This document shows, piece after piece, positions 19,988 to 31,800 of a stretch of DNA of 64,000 nt. This DNA is from Gracilaria gracilis (Eukaryota; Rhodophyta; Florideophyceae; Gracilariales; Gracilariaceae), in contig JARGSG010000070.1 in the NCBI GenBank assembly GCA_030374805.1, forward strand, positions 186,001 to 250,000. The letters are read 5' to 3'. The translations under genes and the position numbers were made by a program. Positions within the stretch are counted from its first letter, which is position 1. The number at the start of each line of letters is the position of its first letter. The notes beneath the pieces are model-generated. The model searched no databases. It saw only the letters and a program-made list of their open reading frames with translations, and was not told where the DNA came from.

Positions 19988-21820
19988 CTAGTCGGACTTG
20001 AGGGGATGTCTGTTCGCCACATGGCGGTTTAGAAGTGCCACTCTGTCAAATGCCTGTGCACATACGCTGCACCGAAAGTGCTTCTCGCTCTCACCGATGC
20101 TATCCTCATCATTATTGTCCGACCTTCCCGATCTGGAATCAGAAATTCTCTGTCCATTGCGGGAGCCTGTCTTCCCTGAACCAATAGCCGGTGATGCTTG
20201 ATGAACAGTTCTCACATGTCTGAGCAATGAGGAGCTATGCCCGAATGAAGCATCACACACTTGGCACACAAATGGTCTCTTCTTCTCGTGCACTGCCAAG
20301 ATGTGAACCCGTAGATGTCCGTCTCTGTCAAACGACGATGGACATCTTGAACATTTGAAAGGCCGTGCTGTGGAGGACCGAGATGCAGACCGTTCCGAAC
20401 TTTCCTTCCTGTTTCTGGAAGATGCGTATTTTCCATTAGACGACACTTGTCTGCTCCTCGAAGCAGAAGGACGTGGAAGAGTATTCCTTGCCTTCCTTTC
20501 TTCCGCTTGGATGCTTATATGATCCGAACTCGAACCAGACGATCTCTTCCGCTCTTCTTCACGGGCAGAAATGTCAGCGGCGCTGCTAAGGAGGAGCTGA
20601 ACATGACTTTCCGGGATACTCTGGCCGTTGATGTGAAGTGTTGTTTCTGCTGCATCCCGGGAATGTTCGGATGAACTGGCCTCACTTTTCCTTTTCTTCG
20701 CAGGAGACGGATGCCTTTCAGCAACCACCACCTCTTCCTCTTTGGTTGATGTTGCTGCTTCAACTGTTGTTTCTTTGACTCCCTTTGGCTCCTCTGTTGA
20801 CTTCGACGCAAGGACTCCATATCTCATCTTCTGCATGCTCTCAGCAGCTCTCAAAATTGCCCTCCCTTTATCGCCTCCAATCACAGTCTTCCAAAACTTT
20901 CCGTTGACATGTACGTTTTCAGTTTCGTTCGAACTATTGTTTTCCACGTCATCACCGGTTGTTCTTGTGATTGAACTAGATGGCACACTTTTCCTTTCTG
21001 CGTGCGATAAGTTCGGCCGTGCTTGGTTGTTTGCTTGAAGAGATGGTCCAGTCTTCGGTTGAATTGGGTGAAAGATAACAGATCCTGATACTGTTCTCTT
21101 AACACCACCATTCGGGTCGCCCTTTCCTTTGGCGTATGAGCTCATTCCATTCGTAACAGGCTTTGTTGGCACTGCGAAAGGAACACAAGCAGAAGTCGTT
21201 GGAAATGCTTGTTCGCCTCCTGCGATTGCCATTCGATCTTGTCCATTTCCATAGGGGTAAGATGTCATGGCACGATGTTGTTTTGTTCTAGGAAACGGTG
21301 GAGGTGTGCCTGCTCCGGTATTGTTTTGAGCGATAATGACCCTTGGCATTACGTCAACATCCGGAACGGGAAGGCGCAAACGCACCTCTTCCACCACGTA
21401 GCCTGAAGCGGAGGCCTCTGAACGAAACAAAGCAATCGCCGCGTCAAGCCTTGATTGTCGGCTCTCCATTCTTGGGACTGGCATGCTGGTTGTTGTCTTC
21501 GTGGCTACTTGCTGAGCCATCCCTGTCGAAGCTGTTGGCATAAGAAATCCGAAAATGGTGAACAGCTTTAGACGCAAAAACCCGCGCACTCTTTCACCTC
21601 GAGAGGCAGATGATGAAGAGGGCGGCGAGGAGGACGAACTGCGTTTAACGGTGTAAATATGTTCTTTCAAAACCTGCTTACCATGATAACGAACATCGAA
21701 AGTGCCGACACTCAATTCGTATTGTTCAAACGTTGTTGACCAGGCGATGCGCGTGATAATGTTGACCTCTGACCGGAAGGCTATGCCCCGCAAAGTAGCC
21801 CAAAGAGCAAAGAGGTGCAT
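19988..21820 (-). CDS. C2H2 zinc-finger protein, three fingers at C-terminus
   Basis: Up to 610 residues, with the ATG at 21820 as the longest possibility. A start at 21541 (MPTASTGM) giving 517 residues is equally plausible, because the first 93 residues look like translated leader. Three C2H2 fingers of the C-x2-C-x12-H-x4-H form lie near the C-terminus: starting CSRCPSSF, CQVCDASF and CSVCAQAF. The first two are joined by a near-canonical linker (EKKRPF), the third is separated by an acidic Ser-rich spacer. The middle is low-complexity Ser/Thr/Glu with a lysine-rich patch (PAKKRKSE) that could be a nuclear signal. A DNA-binding regulator is the natural inference; its targets are unknown. 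Confidence 0.85.
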   Translation of the reverse strand: MHLFALWATLRGIAFRSEVNIITRIAWSTTFEQYELSVGTFDVRYHGKQVLKEHIYTVKRSSSSSPPSSSSASRGERVRGFLRLKLFTIFGFLMPTASTGMAQQVATKTTTSMPVPRMESRQSRLDAAIALFRSEASASGYVVEEVRLRLPVPDVDVMPRVIIAQNNTGAGTPPPFPRTKQHRAMTSYPYGNGQDRMAIAGGEQAFPTTSACVPFAVPTKPVTNGMSSYAKGKGDPNGGVKRTVSGSVIFHPIQPKTGPSLQANNQARPNLSHAERKSVPSSSITRTTGDDVENNSSNETENVHVNGKFWKTVIGGDKGRAILRAAESMQKMRYGVLASKSTEEPKGVKETTVEAATSTKEEEVVVAERHPSPAKKRKSEASSSEHSRDAAETTLHINGQSIPESHVQLLLSSAADISAREEERKRSSGSSSDHISIQAEERKARNTLPRPSASRSRQVSSNGKYASSRNRKESSERSASRSSTARPFKCSRCPSSFDRDGHLRVHILAVHEKKRPFVCQVCDASFGHSSSLLRHVRTVHQASPAIGSGKTGSRNGQRISDSRSGRSDNNDEDSIGESEKHFRCSVCAQAFDRVALLNRHVANRHPLKSD

Positions 21821-23594
21821 TCACCAAGCGCGCGCGAAGGTCCATAGCTTGTCAAGGCCCCAACAAAGTATACCTCGAGGCCATGCGGTGTAGAGATTAC
21901 GATTGGGGATGAGCGACAGGAATACCCACTAGATGAGGCCCTTTCTTCTGACACTGTGGCCCATGCACGGCTTGAATAGGGATTTCCATTTCCACCCCGA
22001 GAGAACGGAATATCTGACGGTATACAATATCATGGTACGCAGTTGGAGAAACAGTCAAATGAATACTACACTATCATCCGTCCTGGAATGGTAACCTATT
22101 GGGCAAAGCTAAGATGAAGACGTGTACTTTGAGGCCTGAGCCATAAACATGAAGACTGCGATACAAGGTCTGAGAAGGGGGGGAACGGCAATTCTAAGGC
22201 CAGTACAGTCAGGCGGGCGGGGTACACGCAATATGAATGGTAACTAGTCCTGAATCTGGGCGGATGATTGCATTTCGCAAATCCCGGGTCTAGAGCAAAA
22301 CTTGCGAGACAGCAAGTTTAACGTTTGACGCTGAGCTATGCTCTTTCGCAACAAAACGGAGTACATTCCAGGCCAGGGTTAACCCTTCAAAGAAATATAC
22401 TTTGTGCTTTGAGTAAACGTCCATAAAGCGGGACAACGGTGCCCCAACAACTGGATCCATACCAAGGCCGCGCGCAGCCCGGCCAACACCTCGACTCACT
22501 CTGACTTGGACTAATTCCCCTCCCTACCGTCACGTGCGACAAATGTCAAAACCTTTCGAGTGCTTGTCCGACAGCATTCCTTCAACCTTTTTTTCCTCCC
22601 TTGTCTTGCGAGCACATCCTTGTTGATGAGCAAATGGGGGCAGAGCTACCGTCCTTACAGAGCGTCGGCCCATAGAAAATGCCAAAGCAAGCGACTTTTT
22701 TGGTGTTTCGGGTTCAGAAGCCGTTTCCTACGATTTCGAAATCACTCTACGTTTGGATACAGTTGCGTGCCAGGATACGTTTTCCCGTTCATTGCCGTGA
22801 TCGGAATATAGCTGACGAGCTAATCGAACTGTCAACATTTTGTGCCCAAAGCAAACCTCGCTTTGCATGAGAAGTTGCTCTGTTACACAATAGATACGTG
22901 GAACACATGACAATTATGCGTGTTGCAGTCTCACTTGTAATCTCAGTTTGGGATACGCCTACTTAAACGTCGATTGCTCATACTTGTGGACGACAGAGAT
23001 TGAAGGGCTGAGAGAGAAAGGGAAGGGCCAATTTGTACGACTTGATTGACGCTGACACTTCCCACAGCAGGCTGGTGACGTTTGAGAATGAGAAGCGGAG
23101 ATGCACGGGGCGTTGTGGGTTAGCGAGATGCCCCAGATATGTGCGGGGAATTTCAGTGCTGTGATGCCAGCTTATACTTGTAGAGCTTTGTGTAAGTCTT
23201 CAGGACTTCAGTCTGATAACGATTCAATTTGAACGTCTTCATTCATGCTAACAAGTATCCACAACCATGAACGTTGTTTAACAGAGTCAAACAATAGCTA
23301 TGTCAATTTTGCACATACGGAATTGGAACGGAACTTGTTCAAAGAATGTAGATGATCATCAGGTAGAATTTGACATTGGCCGAGATTCCCATTTTATGTA
23401 TCGTCTGTGTATCGGTATCGATTGATTGACGAAATCACTACCTCGCACAGCTGTTTAGTACAGTATCTTGTGCGTTGATTCGAAATCTCTATGACATAAC
23501 TTTACGTAGTCAATGACTCGATGCATCAGGAATGTTCGTTGTAGAGTTAGAAAGTTTCTAGTAGAAACCATGCAGATGCGGAGCCTCCTCATGC
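21821..23594. other. intergenic, no gene recognised
   Basis: About 1.8 kb without a frame that looks coding on either strand and without recognised repeats. It lies between the zinc-finger gene and the eIF2B-type gene, which point away from each other. Confidence 0.5.
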
Positions 23595-23750
23595 ATGAAG
23601 GTCTCATACATGTACAGCCATGCATGTGATAGTATGGAAACATGGACACGTGGTAAACGTTGCCACGTACATCAACAAACGAAAGAGAGGCGTCGCGTCC
23701 GACACGCCCTTTGCCTTTGTTTGCATTCAGATGTGCCACGCGGTGGAGCA

Positions 23751-23756
23751 TATATA
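23751..23756 (+). promoter_or_regulatory. TATA box of the eIF2B-type gene
   Basis: TATATA lies 61-66 bases upstream of the ATG at 23817, giving a short leader if transcription starts about 30 bases downstream of it. Confidence 0.55.
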
Positions 23757-23816
23757 CTCCCCCGACTGGCGGGGGGTCCGTCTAATGAATCCGCCCACGA
23801 CCAAGCTTACCCGATC

Positions 23817-24809
23817 ATGACGTCAAGCAGCGACGAGGAGTCAACGGAACAAGGGCTCACACTGTCCGAAGCGCTTCTCAGGACTACGTACGAACTGCTA
23901 CGGCAGTACGAGAGCGGATCCGTGGATGAGTTCCGGTTAGCAGAAGGCGTTGCAAAACTGCTCCGTTTCGCCGTGCTGCAAAGCACCGATGCGAGAACGG
24001 CCGTGATCGAGCTTTGCGAACAAATCAGCAAGAGGGTTCAGGAAAAATGTATCGTGGAGGCATTGGCAGCTACCGCGTTGGACATTGTGGCCGTTGGAGA
24101 TTCGGACGATTTTGGCACGGTGCAAAGTAGGATGGACAACTTGGTGTCGCAGGTTAGTGCTTTGGAAGGCGGACTTTTGGAAAGTTTGGCGTCGTGTCTC
24201 ACTGCTGACGGAGATCATTGCAGTGTGATGTTGCTAGCCGAACATGATGGTGGCGTGATTGAAAATGGAATTGATCAAGCTATGGCGGAAGGTATCAGTG
24301 TGGACGTATCAGTCGTAGCTGCTTGTGAAGAGATGCAATCAGACGCGGAGGCGATGAAAAAACGTCTGGAAAACATGGGCGTCAAAGCAAAAGTGGTCAA
24401 CGACGCCGACGCAGCCACCGCCATAAAGGATTGCGACATGGCCATCGTGCGTGCGGTAGGCATGCAAGCCGAAGAAGAAGCTCTGTGCATTCATGGCTCC
24501 GGTCTGATAAGCACGGCGGCCTCGCTACAACGCGTACCGCTGATGCTTGTGGGCGGGACACACACAATAACAGCGGAGGGCAGCACGGCCATAAACGTCA
24601 TGTCTAAGAGCGTAAGACAGCCCGGTACAACGTGGAAGTACGAGGAATGTCGCGAGGACAGAGGTCGACAAGCCATCTCCATCGTAGCTCCAGAGTACGA
24701 TCGGGTGGTTCTTCAAAGAGTGCACACGATTCTCACGGAACGTGGCTGTTTCGCCACGGAGTTTCTCAAGGTGCTGGCTCCGCGGGCCGGGCGCGTCAAC
24801 GAAGGGTGA
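23817..24809 (+). CDS. eIF2B alpha/beta/delta family protein, probably the beta subunit
   Basis: A 330-residue protein. The start at 23817 (MTSSSDEEST) is favoured because a TATA box lies about 60 bases upstream; the longer open frame upstream would cross it. The N-terminal half is helical. The C-terminal half has the Rossmann-like pattern of the regulatory eIF2B subunits: a strand (CSVMLLAEHD), VDVSVVAACEE, VKAKVVNDADAATAIKDCDMAIVRAVGM, then GSGLISTAASLQRVPLMLVGGTH, and a final EYDRVVLQRVHTILTERG. These match the order of elements around the nucleotide-binding fold of the family (guanine-nucleotide exchange on eIF2). The sequence is divergent, with the usual VGA-x-x-V/NGG replaced, so the subunit identity (beta over alpha or delta) is tentative. 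Confidence 0.7.
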   Translation: MTSSSDEESTEQGLTLSEALLRTTYELLRQYESGSVDEFRLAEGVAKLLRFAVLQSTDARTAVIELCEQISKRVQEKCIVEALAATALDIVAVGDSDDFGTVQSRMDNLVSQVSALEGGLLESLASCLTADGDHCSVMLLAEHDGGVIENGIDQAMAEGISVDVSVVAACEEMQSDAEAMKKRLENMGVKAKVVNDADAATAIKDCDMAIVRAVGMQAEEEALCIHGSGLISTAASLQRVPLMLVGGTHTITAEGSTAINVMSKSVRQPGTTWKYEECREDRGRQAISIVAPEYDRVVLQRVHTILTERGCFATEFLKVLAPRAGRVNEG

Positions 24810-25431
24810 GCGGCTCATGATGATGGAGGCGTGTGAACACCGCACGACGCGAGACGGCATCTTCCGCGCCACGGCAGCCTCCGCGAGACGGCACCTCTCT
24901 CGTGCGCCAGGGCAGGGCGCGCAACGGGTCGACAAGATAGCCTCCCAGAACAATCGACTGGAGAGTTGCGGAGCGCAAGTCACGATGGCCCACACGATGG
25001 CACCGACGTCTCAGCGGTGACAGCCAACCATGATGCGCCAGCAACGTTGCACCGCGCGCGTACCACCACAGCCACGCCACGACGCTGTGGCGCGCGCGCC
25101 GCGCAAATTCGCACTTTAAATCTTTTCGCCACGGCTCTCCGCCCGCACTAAACTTTAGCAGCCTTCGCCGTTCCCACGTCGCCGCCACTCCGTTTGCCTG
25201 TTCCTGCGCTACTTGTTCGTTCCCGCGCGCTCTCGAAAGCATCTTCCTCACGTCCTCGTTTGCTCTCGCGCGTCGCTTTTTTTTTGTCGCTGTGCGTGTC
25301 GTCTTTCGTATCTTGCTTCCTTCTCGTCGCCTCTTGTTGCTTCCTTTCAGCACCCCACCCTCAAGCGACCCCCTGCTAGCTCACTTCCACCCACCACCTC
25401 CGGTCCCTTCTAACTTTATTTACTCTTCCCA
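24810..25431. other. intergenic, promoter and leader of the VAMP7-like gene
   Basis: GC-rich, then pyrimidine-rich toward 25431. A TTTAAA motif near 25115 could serve as core promoter. Long frames on both strands reflect base composition. Confidence 0.45.
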
Positions 25432-26243
25432 ATGGTACGTGCAACTCCTCCAAACGCCCCGTTCGTCTGCGTCTCGTCTGCGTCGCGCCTCCGCATTTAC
25501 AAACCGCCTGGCCCTGACACTCGCTCGCGTTAACCCTCATTCCATACGCCCAATTCCCACAGGACGACCTTCCAAACGTTCGCTTTGTCGCCGTAGCCCG
25601 TCTTGCCGACCGCGTCCCCATCGCCTTGTATTCGGCCACCTCCTCCAGTCAACTCCCCTCAAAACTGCTGCACGACAAGCTCGAAAAGGTGCTGCGCTCC
25701 GGCCGTATTGGCGAACATACTCGTCTCACAATAACAGATCGAGACGTTGGAAGCATCCACTACGATTCCGACCCAGTATGCCTCTACCTGGTCGTGTGCG
25801 CGCGCGAGTATCAACAACGCACCGCTTTCCGATTTCTCACCGAAGTTCGCACCGAGTTTGACCAGAGCTTCCGAACTGAGGTTGCCACAGCAAGGCACTC
25901 CTCCCTCTCGCGCTCTGCAAAACAGCTTTTCGCTTCGCTTTGCGAGAAGTATAACAGCATCCATAATGTGGATAAGGTTGCATCTGTGAGCTTGCAGGTT
26001 GAAGAAGTGAAGGGTGCCATGCAAAACAACATCGAGACCGTGCTTCGTAATCAAGAAAACATTGAGACATTACTTGATCAGTCGGATAACATGAAGAACG
26101 AAGCCACAAGCTTTCACAGATCGGCCAATCGTGCAAAGGACAAAATGTGGTGGAAAAACACAAAGTGGCAAATTGCAATCATCGTTCTCGTTCTCATCAT
26201 CATCGCGGCCATTGTTGGTACCGTGGTTAAGGCCGCGAAATAA
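25432..26243 (+). CDS. VAMP7-like longin R-SNARE, one intron directly after the ATG
   Basis: Coding is split: exon 1 is only the ATG at 25432-25434, the intron runs 25435-25562 (GTACGT...CCCACAG, 128 nt, phase 0), and exon 2 runs 25563-26243, giving 227 residues. The splice is inferred because exon 2 read from its first base gives a complete longin domain start (DDLPNVRFVAVARLADRVPIALYS), which no in-frame ATG in exon 2 would include. The longin domain covers residues 1-120. The SNARE helix (about 137-195) has Arg in VLRNQENIETLLD at the zero layer, making it R-type. It ends with a membrane anchor (IAIIVLVLIIIAAIVGTVV). It should act in post-Golgi or vacuolar fusion. YKT6/SEC22-like identity is excluded by the true membrane anchor and the helix sequence; VAMP7-type is the best fit. 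Confidence 0.9.
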
Positions 26244-26936
26244 CTGCTGTTGGCTGCAGACGCTGTACCAATCTTTTCAAGCCCTCTCGCGCAAAGCGAT
26301 GCTGTTGTTCACACGTCCAACTGTTTCGCTCAAGCCATTTATGCTCACTAAGCCTCTTATCCTGCATCTACTTTTTCATAACGCTTTTGACTTTTGTACG
26401 CCTTCCTCATCCTTTAGATATCGTAACCAACGTAGGGCATTTATGCGCCGTGGCGAGGTGTGCTTGAATGTCGGTGTATCTGTGCCGGTCAACGGTTTGT
26501 ATTCTGTAATTGCCTGCATATTGTTCGTACTACTCATTGCTAGGGATATCATCAGCATTGAAGGCTCCAACAAATGTGCCATCCCTTGATGCATTGAAAA
26601 AAAACATCAACTTCGTCAGTATTCACCTACCGCTCCTACAAATCTCTCCTTCGATTTGCTCCATGTTCTTTCTAAGGAACTAATATGATGTATGCGTCGT
26701 AAAGTACTGCTTCGCTGTTCCCCACGACCAGCGAGATAGGGTAGGGCTTGATACTTCTGTTATCGTGCGGGTAATGTTGCACAAAAAGCGGCGGTTAAAC
26801 GTATCTCGGGCAGCGAATCGTCACAAGAATAGTGCAAGCATTTGAGTTGGAAGGTAGTTCTCCGCAGGTGGTTCTACACATTATTTACCACATGTCCACC
26901 AGACTGGTGTAAGTAGCATGGTGGCGGTTTTCCCTC
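26244..26936. other. intergenic between convergent genes
   Basis: No gene recognised; holds the 3' UTRs of the VAMP7-like and CCDC137-like genes. Confidence 0.5.
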
Positions 26937-27725
26937 CTAAGACTTTCGCTGACCGTGGCGTATTGCTATCTTTTCCAGTTTGGGCGGTCGTTGTGCTTGC
27001 TCGCCAAACCTGACAATATCTTGCTGCTCTTGTCTCCTTCTTTTCTTCCTTGAGACGGGGCGACCATTGTTCCTGACAATGTCCTGCCAATACAAGGGCA
27101 GTTGACTGAGATTGACTCCTGGAGCTGTGGTGGTCCCCTCGGTGTGGCTGGTTTGTTCCACATCGCTGTCACTGAGCTGACCATTTCGCCTCTTCTTGCG
27201 TCGCAACATGCGCTGCTCCCTCCGCTCGTAGTACGCTCGCTTCTTGATGCGTTGCTTGTTATCTCGACGCGCAATAGCCAAAACCTGCTTCCTGGTGTCT
27301 TCTTTCACCCTGCTCATGAACTGCTGCGGCGTCTCGCCCGGCTTGATCTTGATTTCGCCATTTCGAGCTTCCTTTCGCTGCTTTGCGTTCCGCGCAGACT
27401 TGGGTTGATTGGTTGCGGACAAAAGCGCGGCAAACTCTCGTTGACTTCGGGACATATGCTGTTGATTGTGTTGTTGTTGTTGCTGTTCGGGGATGTTCAT
27501 GTCATACGAGCGTACGCGTCCATTTCGAAGCCTCTTCTCTTGCGGCAAATCTTCCGCGGTGAGCACGACGCGCTTCTTGCCCTTGACTCTGGGGCGCTTC
27601 CGCTTTCTTTTGGACGGCGGCTGCGATTGACTGGCTGGCTGATCGGGGTTGGACTGCGACGCCGGGAGATTGTCGGCTGCGAGCGAGAGAGAGAGGGAAA
27701 TCGGCGTGGCTACAACAACCGGCAT
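26937..27725 (-). CDS. CCDC137-like basic nucleolar protein
   Basis: A 262-residue, strongly basic protein. A Lys/Arg cluster (SKRKRKRPRVKGKKR, residues about 38-52) is a likely nuclear/nucleolar signal. Central coiled-coil-like helices are rich in Arg and Lys (KEDTRKQVLAIARRDNKQRIKKRAYYERREQRMLRRKKRR). The C-terminal stretch DIVRFGEQAQRPPKL matches the F-G-E-V-x-x-x-P-P motif that characterises CCDC137 homologues. A poly-Gln run (PEQQQQQHNQQH) is also present. Human CCDC137 is chromosome-peripheral/nucleolar. The molecular job is unknown. It is head-to-head with PPK1 across 1.1 kb. Confidence 0.65.
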   Translation of the reverse strand: MPVVVATPISLSLSLAADNLPASQSNPDQPASQSQPPSKRKRKRPRVKGKKRVVLTAEDLPQEKRLRNGRVRSYDMNIPEQQQQQHNQQHMSRSQREFAALLSATNQPKSARNAKQRKEARNGEIKIKPGETPQQFMSRVKEDTRKQVLAIARRDNKQRIKKRAYYERREQRMLRRKKRRNGQLSDSDVEQTSHTEGTTTAPGVNLSQLPLYWQDIVRNNGRPVSRKKRRRQEQQDIVRFGEQAQRPPKLEKIAIRHGQRKS

Positions 27726-28843
27726 ATCGCAGATGGTCTCACTGTGAAGGGCGGAACGCAGCTCAAGCAGACAAGGGGGAGATGGTTTGCAAACTTTGCA
27801 TTCGACGGACGTCGGCGGCGAGACGCGCCGGCAGTTTGGATCGCGGCTGACAGGTGGTCATCTCCGCAGATGGCAGTGGCACTGAAAGGCAGTGACGTGT
27901 ACGAAAAGATTAAACTTTTTTTTGTTGTTTTTCGAAAGTTTGAATTGAAGGGCAGTGCTGAAGACGCTCTCCGAAACGGTGCAGTGCGATTGGGCGCCCA
28001 AAAACAGGGCCGAGCTGCCACGAACGCCCAAGGCGCTCACCACCTTTGATAGATAGCGGTCGCTCCGAAGGCTGCTTCCGTCCCGTCTGCACAGGATGAC
28101 CCCCACTGCTGAAGGGCGTTCGCTCGCGGGACGATTGCCACCGCTTAATATTCACTACAGGTACTGTACGAGAAACGTCGCAGCCGCAGCGGCAAACAAG
28201 CAACCCAGCAACTGACCCCATATGATAGCGACAAGTGGTCAGCGCAGGGTTTCAGCAAGTCGGCAGCAACACCAAAGCACAAACGCAGCCAGTAGATACG
28301 AAGGTATACATGCAACATGCAAGAACGATAGTTAACAGCACCCTACGACGACACGCGGCGCCGTCTCGCTTGCATCGTCCCGTCAAACAGTTGCACACTG
28401 CGGAACTGCAAAAGAAGGGTGGCGTGTTTTGGCGCGCCTCTGTATCTACACGCGTCGTGCGCGCGCTCGCACGCGTCAAACGCGTGGAACGACCGACACC
28501 TCATCGCGCAGCGCTCGATCTCGACCACACTTGCGCCGCGAAACAGCGCGTAGATATATACCAACGCACCTGCCCCGTCGCCAGTCGTTTTTTTTTTTGC
28601 CTCGCCTTTAAAAGCGCTCCCCCTGGACAGTCCCCGAACGTGTCGAGCGCACGCCGCCACCGTCCCTGCGCGGAACTCTTGCTTCTTTCTTCTGCACTGT
28701 TCCCGCACCCTGTTATACTCCGTCGCCGTTCGTTCCGCCGTGTGTGTCTTGCCTGCGTGTTTGTTCTTTGTTCGTAGCGACGGCGCTCCTTTGTCTTTCG
28801 TCGTTGTCTTCATCCACGCTTTACACTCACTGAGCGCTGAGCG
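27726..28843. other. divergent promoter region of CCDC137-like and PPK1-Nudix genes
   Basis: 1.1 kb without a recognised gene. The PPK1-proximal 250 bases are pyrimidine-rich on the plus strand and contain a TATA box (28555) and a TTTAAA motif near 28610. The octamer GTAGATAC occurs at 28292. Confidence 0.5.
28555..28560 (+). promoter_or_regulatory. PPK1: possible TATA box of PPK1-Nudix gene
   Basis: TATATA within GTAGATATATACC, about 285 bases upstream of the ATG at 28844; the following leader is CT-rich. Confidence 0.45.
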
Positions 28844-31800
28844 ATGCCGCAGTCGGCCGCCTTTTCGAGGCCAACGCGCGCTGCTTATGAATCCAGTCCG
28901 GTGTCCGATGCCAATGGCTCCGTTCTGACGCATAATTTTAACGAATGGACTCTGGCCAATACTCCGCTCTCATCGCCTGCGTCCGGTTTAGTGGCGGTGC
29001 GTGCTAAAGGCAATGACGCGGAGGCCGTCTTTGCTGCATTGTCCGCTTCTCATCTGTCGGCACAGCCCGATATGACTCCACACAACTCTTCTTCATCGCT
29101 TCATCTCAATCCAAGTCACAATGTCGTTCAACCTGTCGTGCGTCATCCATCTGCCGAAGTTCTTTCTCCGAGCGTGCGCGGGAATGACCTTAATGCGAAG
29201 GCTATCGTCACAACTCCTGATGGAAACTCGTACGAAAGCATTATCTGTCCGTTCGACGAACGTGTTCATTACGCCCCGCAAACCGAACTCACCAAGCTGG
29301 CGGCCAAGGAACTGGCTCAGAGTGACATCATCTTCTCCAAGGAATTCGCCGAGCTCAGTATGATGTGCCGTGTGCTCTCAATGGCAATGGACCCTTCCGT
29401 TCCGCTTCTTGACCGTTTCAAGTTTCTCTGCATCGTATCCTCCTCTTTGGACGAGCATTTTTCTAAACGTCTGGGCTCCATTCCTAAGCTCGACCTCAAT
29501 GATCTCAAGACTGCAACCATCAACCTTCGCCGTCATGTGAGGCCGAAGACCAAGTACGAAGAAGACCTCACTGCTGCCCTGCGTACCATTATGGAAAAGC
29601 AGAGCGAATGTCTCACTACAGAGCTTCTGCCTCAACTTGCGGAACGCGGCGTTGAGATTGTTCCTCACGACCGACTCACTAAACAGCAGAAGGCGAATAT
29701 GACAGCTTACTTCAAGGAAAATCTCCGTCCCGCTTTGACTCCAACCGTCATTGATGCCACGCATCCCTTCCCTCTCATTCAGAGTCACGACATTTACATC
29801 TATGTGCGTCTGTTCAATCCCAAGAACGGCTCCAAGCGCATAGTTCTCTTCCGATGTCCATCCAACAATAGACTCATCCCTATAGATGATTCAGGTCTAA
29901 AGTTTATCACATCTGAGGATGTTTGCCTCGCCAATCTCAATCTTTTCTGTCATTCAATGACTGTCATGAATGCACATCCATTCCGAGTCACCAGAAACAC
30001 CAAGATTTCAATCGAGGACGAGAGTCTAAGTGATATGTCTGACTTGTTAGACTTTATCGTGGACGAAGTTCATCGAAGAAGACAGGCACCAGCCACCCGA
30101 TTGGAAGTCATGAACGACGCTCCATCACAAATGATTGACTTGTTGGTAAACAAGCTCTGCCTCGATGAGCTCGATGTTTACATTGTCGACACCCCGTACC
30201 TTGATCTTTCCAGTTGCATGTCACTGGCTTTTGTTCCTCTACCATGGCTTCGACAAGTTATGCGAGATCCTGTCGTTCCGTCGGCTTTCAAAGGTCTGCA
30301 GAATCGTTTAATCGCTGACCCAGGTGCAATCTTCGGGGTTATCCGAAAGGACGATGTGCTCGTGGAGTATCCTAGGGACAACTTCGAGAATTCTGCCGTT
30401 CTGTTCTTGCATGCTGCTGCTCGTGATCCTCGAGTTCGCTCCATTAAATCGGTGCTATATCGAGGGGGAGAAAACTCTCCGATTGTTGCGGCTCTAATTC
30501 GTGCGGCGAAGAACGGCAAGGAAGTAAGCGTGATCATTGAGTTGAAGGCCTCGTTCGATGAAATTCAGAACTCTGAATACGCTCGAGCTCTTCAAGTTGC
30601 TGGGTGCAACGTTACCTATGGTATGATGGGGCTGAAAGTGCACAGCAAAATTATGCTGGTTGTTCGTGAAGAAAACGATGGAAATCTTTGTTCTTATTGC
30701 AACCTATCAACAGGAAACTTCAACCCAAAGACAGCGAAGCTGTACACAGACTACTGCTTGTTTACTTGCGACAAAGACATTTGCACAGATGTGTTGGATG
30801 TCTTCAATCACTTGACCGGATACTCTGAGAATACAAACTTCCGGTGTTTGTTGGTATCCCCAGTAAATATGCAGTCGCGTTTCATCGAATTAATTCAGGA
30901 GGAGGCAAAGAATGCGAGAGAGGGGAAACCAGCGAGGATTGCATGCCAGGTGAACGGTTTATCCGACAAGAGGATCACAGAAGAGCTCTACGAAGCATCA
31001 AGAGCGGGAGTTAGAATTGACTTGCTTGTCAGAGCCGCATGTAGGATTCGACCCGGTATTAAGGGGCTGAGCGAAAACATTAACGTATACTCGTGGGTCG
31101 GCCAGGTCTTGCAACATCGCCGCGTGTATTATTTCCATGCTGGTGGAGAAGGAAAGTTCTTTATCGGGTCTGCAGACTGGAGAACGAGAAACCTTATGGA
31201 CCGAGTTGAAGTTGTTGTCCCCATCAAAGACTCCTATCTGCGGAAGCGTCTGTCGAAGGCATTCGAGCTCATCGATGACCACAGATGGGTTTGGAGAATG
31301 GCTTCAGACGGGCATTACTACAAAGGATTCCCAGCGCCCACATCACCACCGGTGTCCGTCTCTATTGCCCCGAAGGTCAAAGACGTCTTCAAGTCCAAAT
31401 CGAAGAAGTCTGAGATCAGAAGTAGTGACAGCGACGGTGACGAACGTAGTCATGAGCTCTTGGACTTCATGCCAACTCCCGAAGGATCTACCGTTATTGA
31501 CGGTGAGAATGCCGACGAATCTATTCGTGAAACGGTGGATATGATGAGGACCTCAACTCCATCGTCCGATACACATGCGGAAGGCAAGAAGTTTCAGAAG
31601 CGAGGTAGATCCCGTCCGCGTTATATCATCAACATCAAGGGCAATACGAAGACAGTGGATAAGGTCGCTGTTGGAGTTGTACCGATACGATTTGTTTCTG
31701 AACCTGGGGATGTGGATGGAATTCAGGTACTGATGGTCGCTCGTGAGCCCGATGATCCATGGGCTGTTCCAAAGGGTGGTCAGAATGAAGGTGAAACACA

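Noticed and set aside
27102-28049. 315-codon plus-strand frame
   Set aside because: Mostly antisense to the CCDC137-like gene, no motif.
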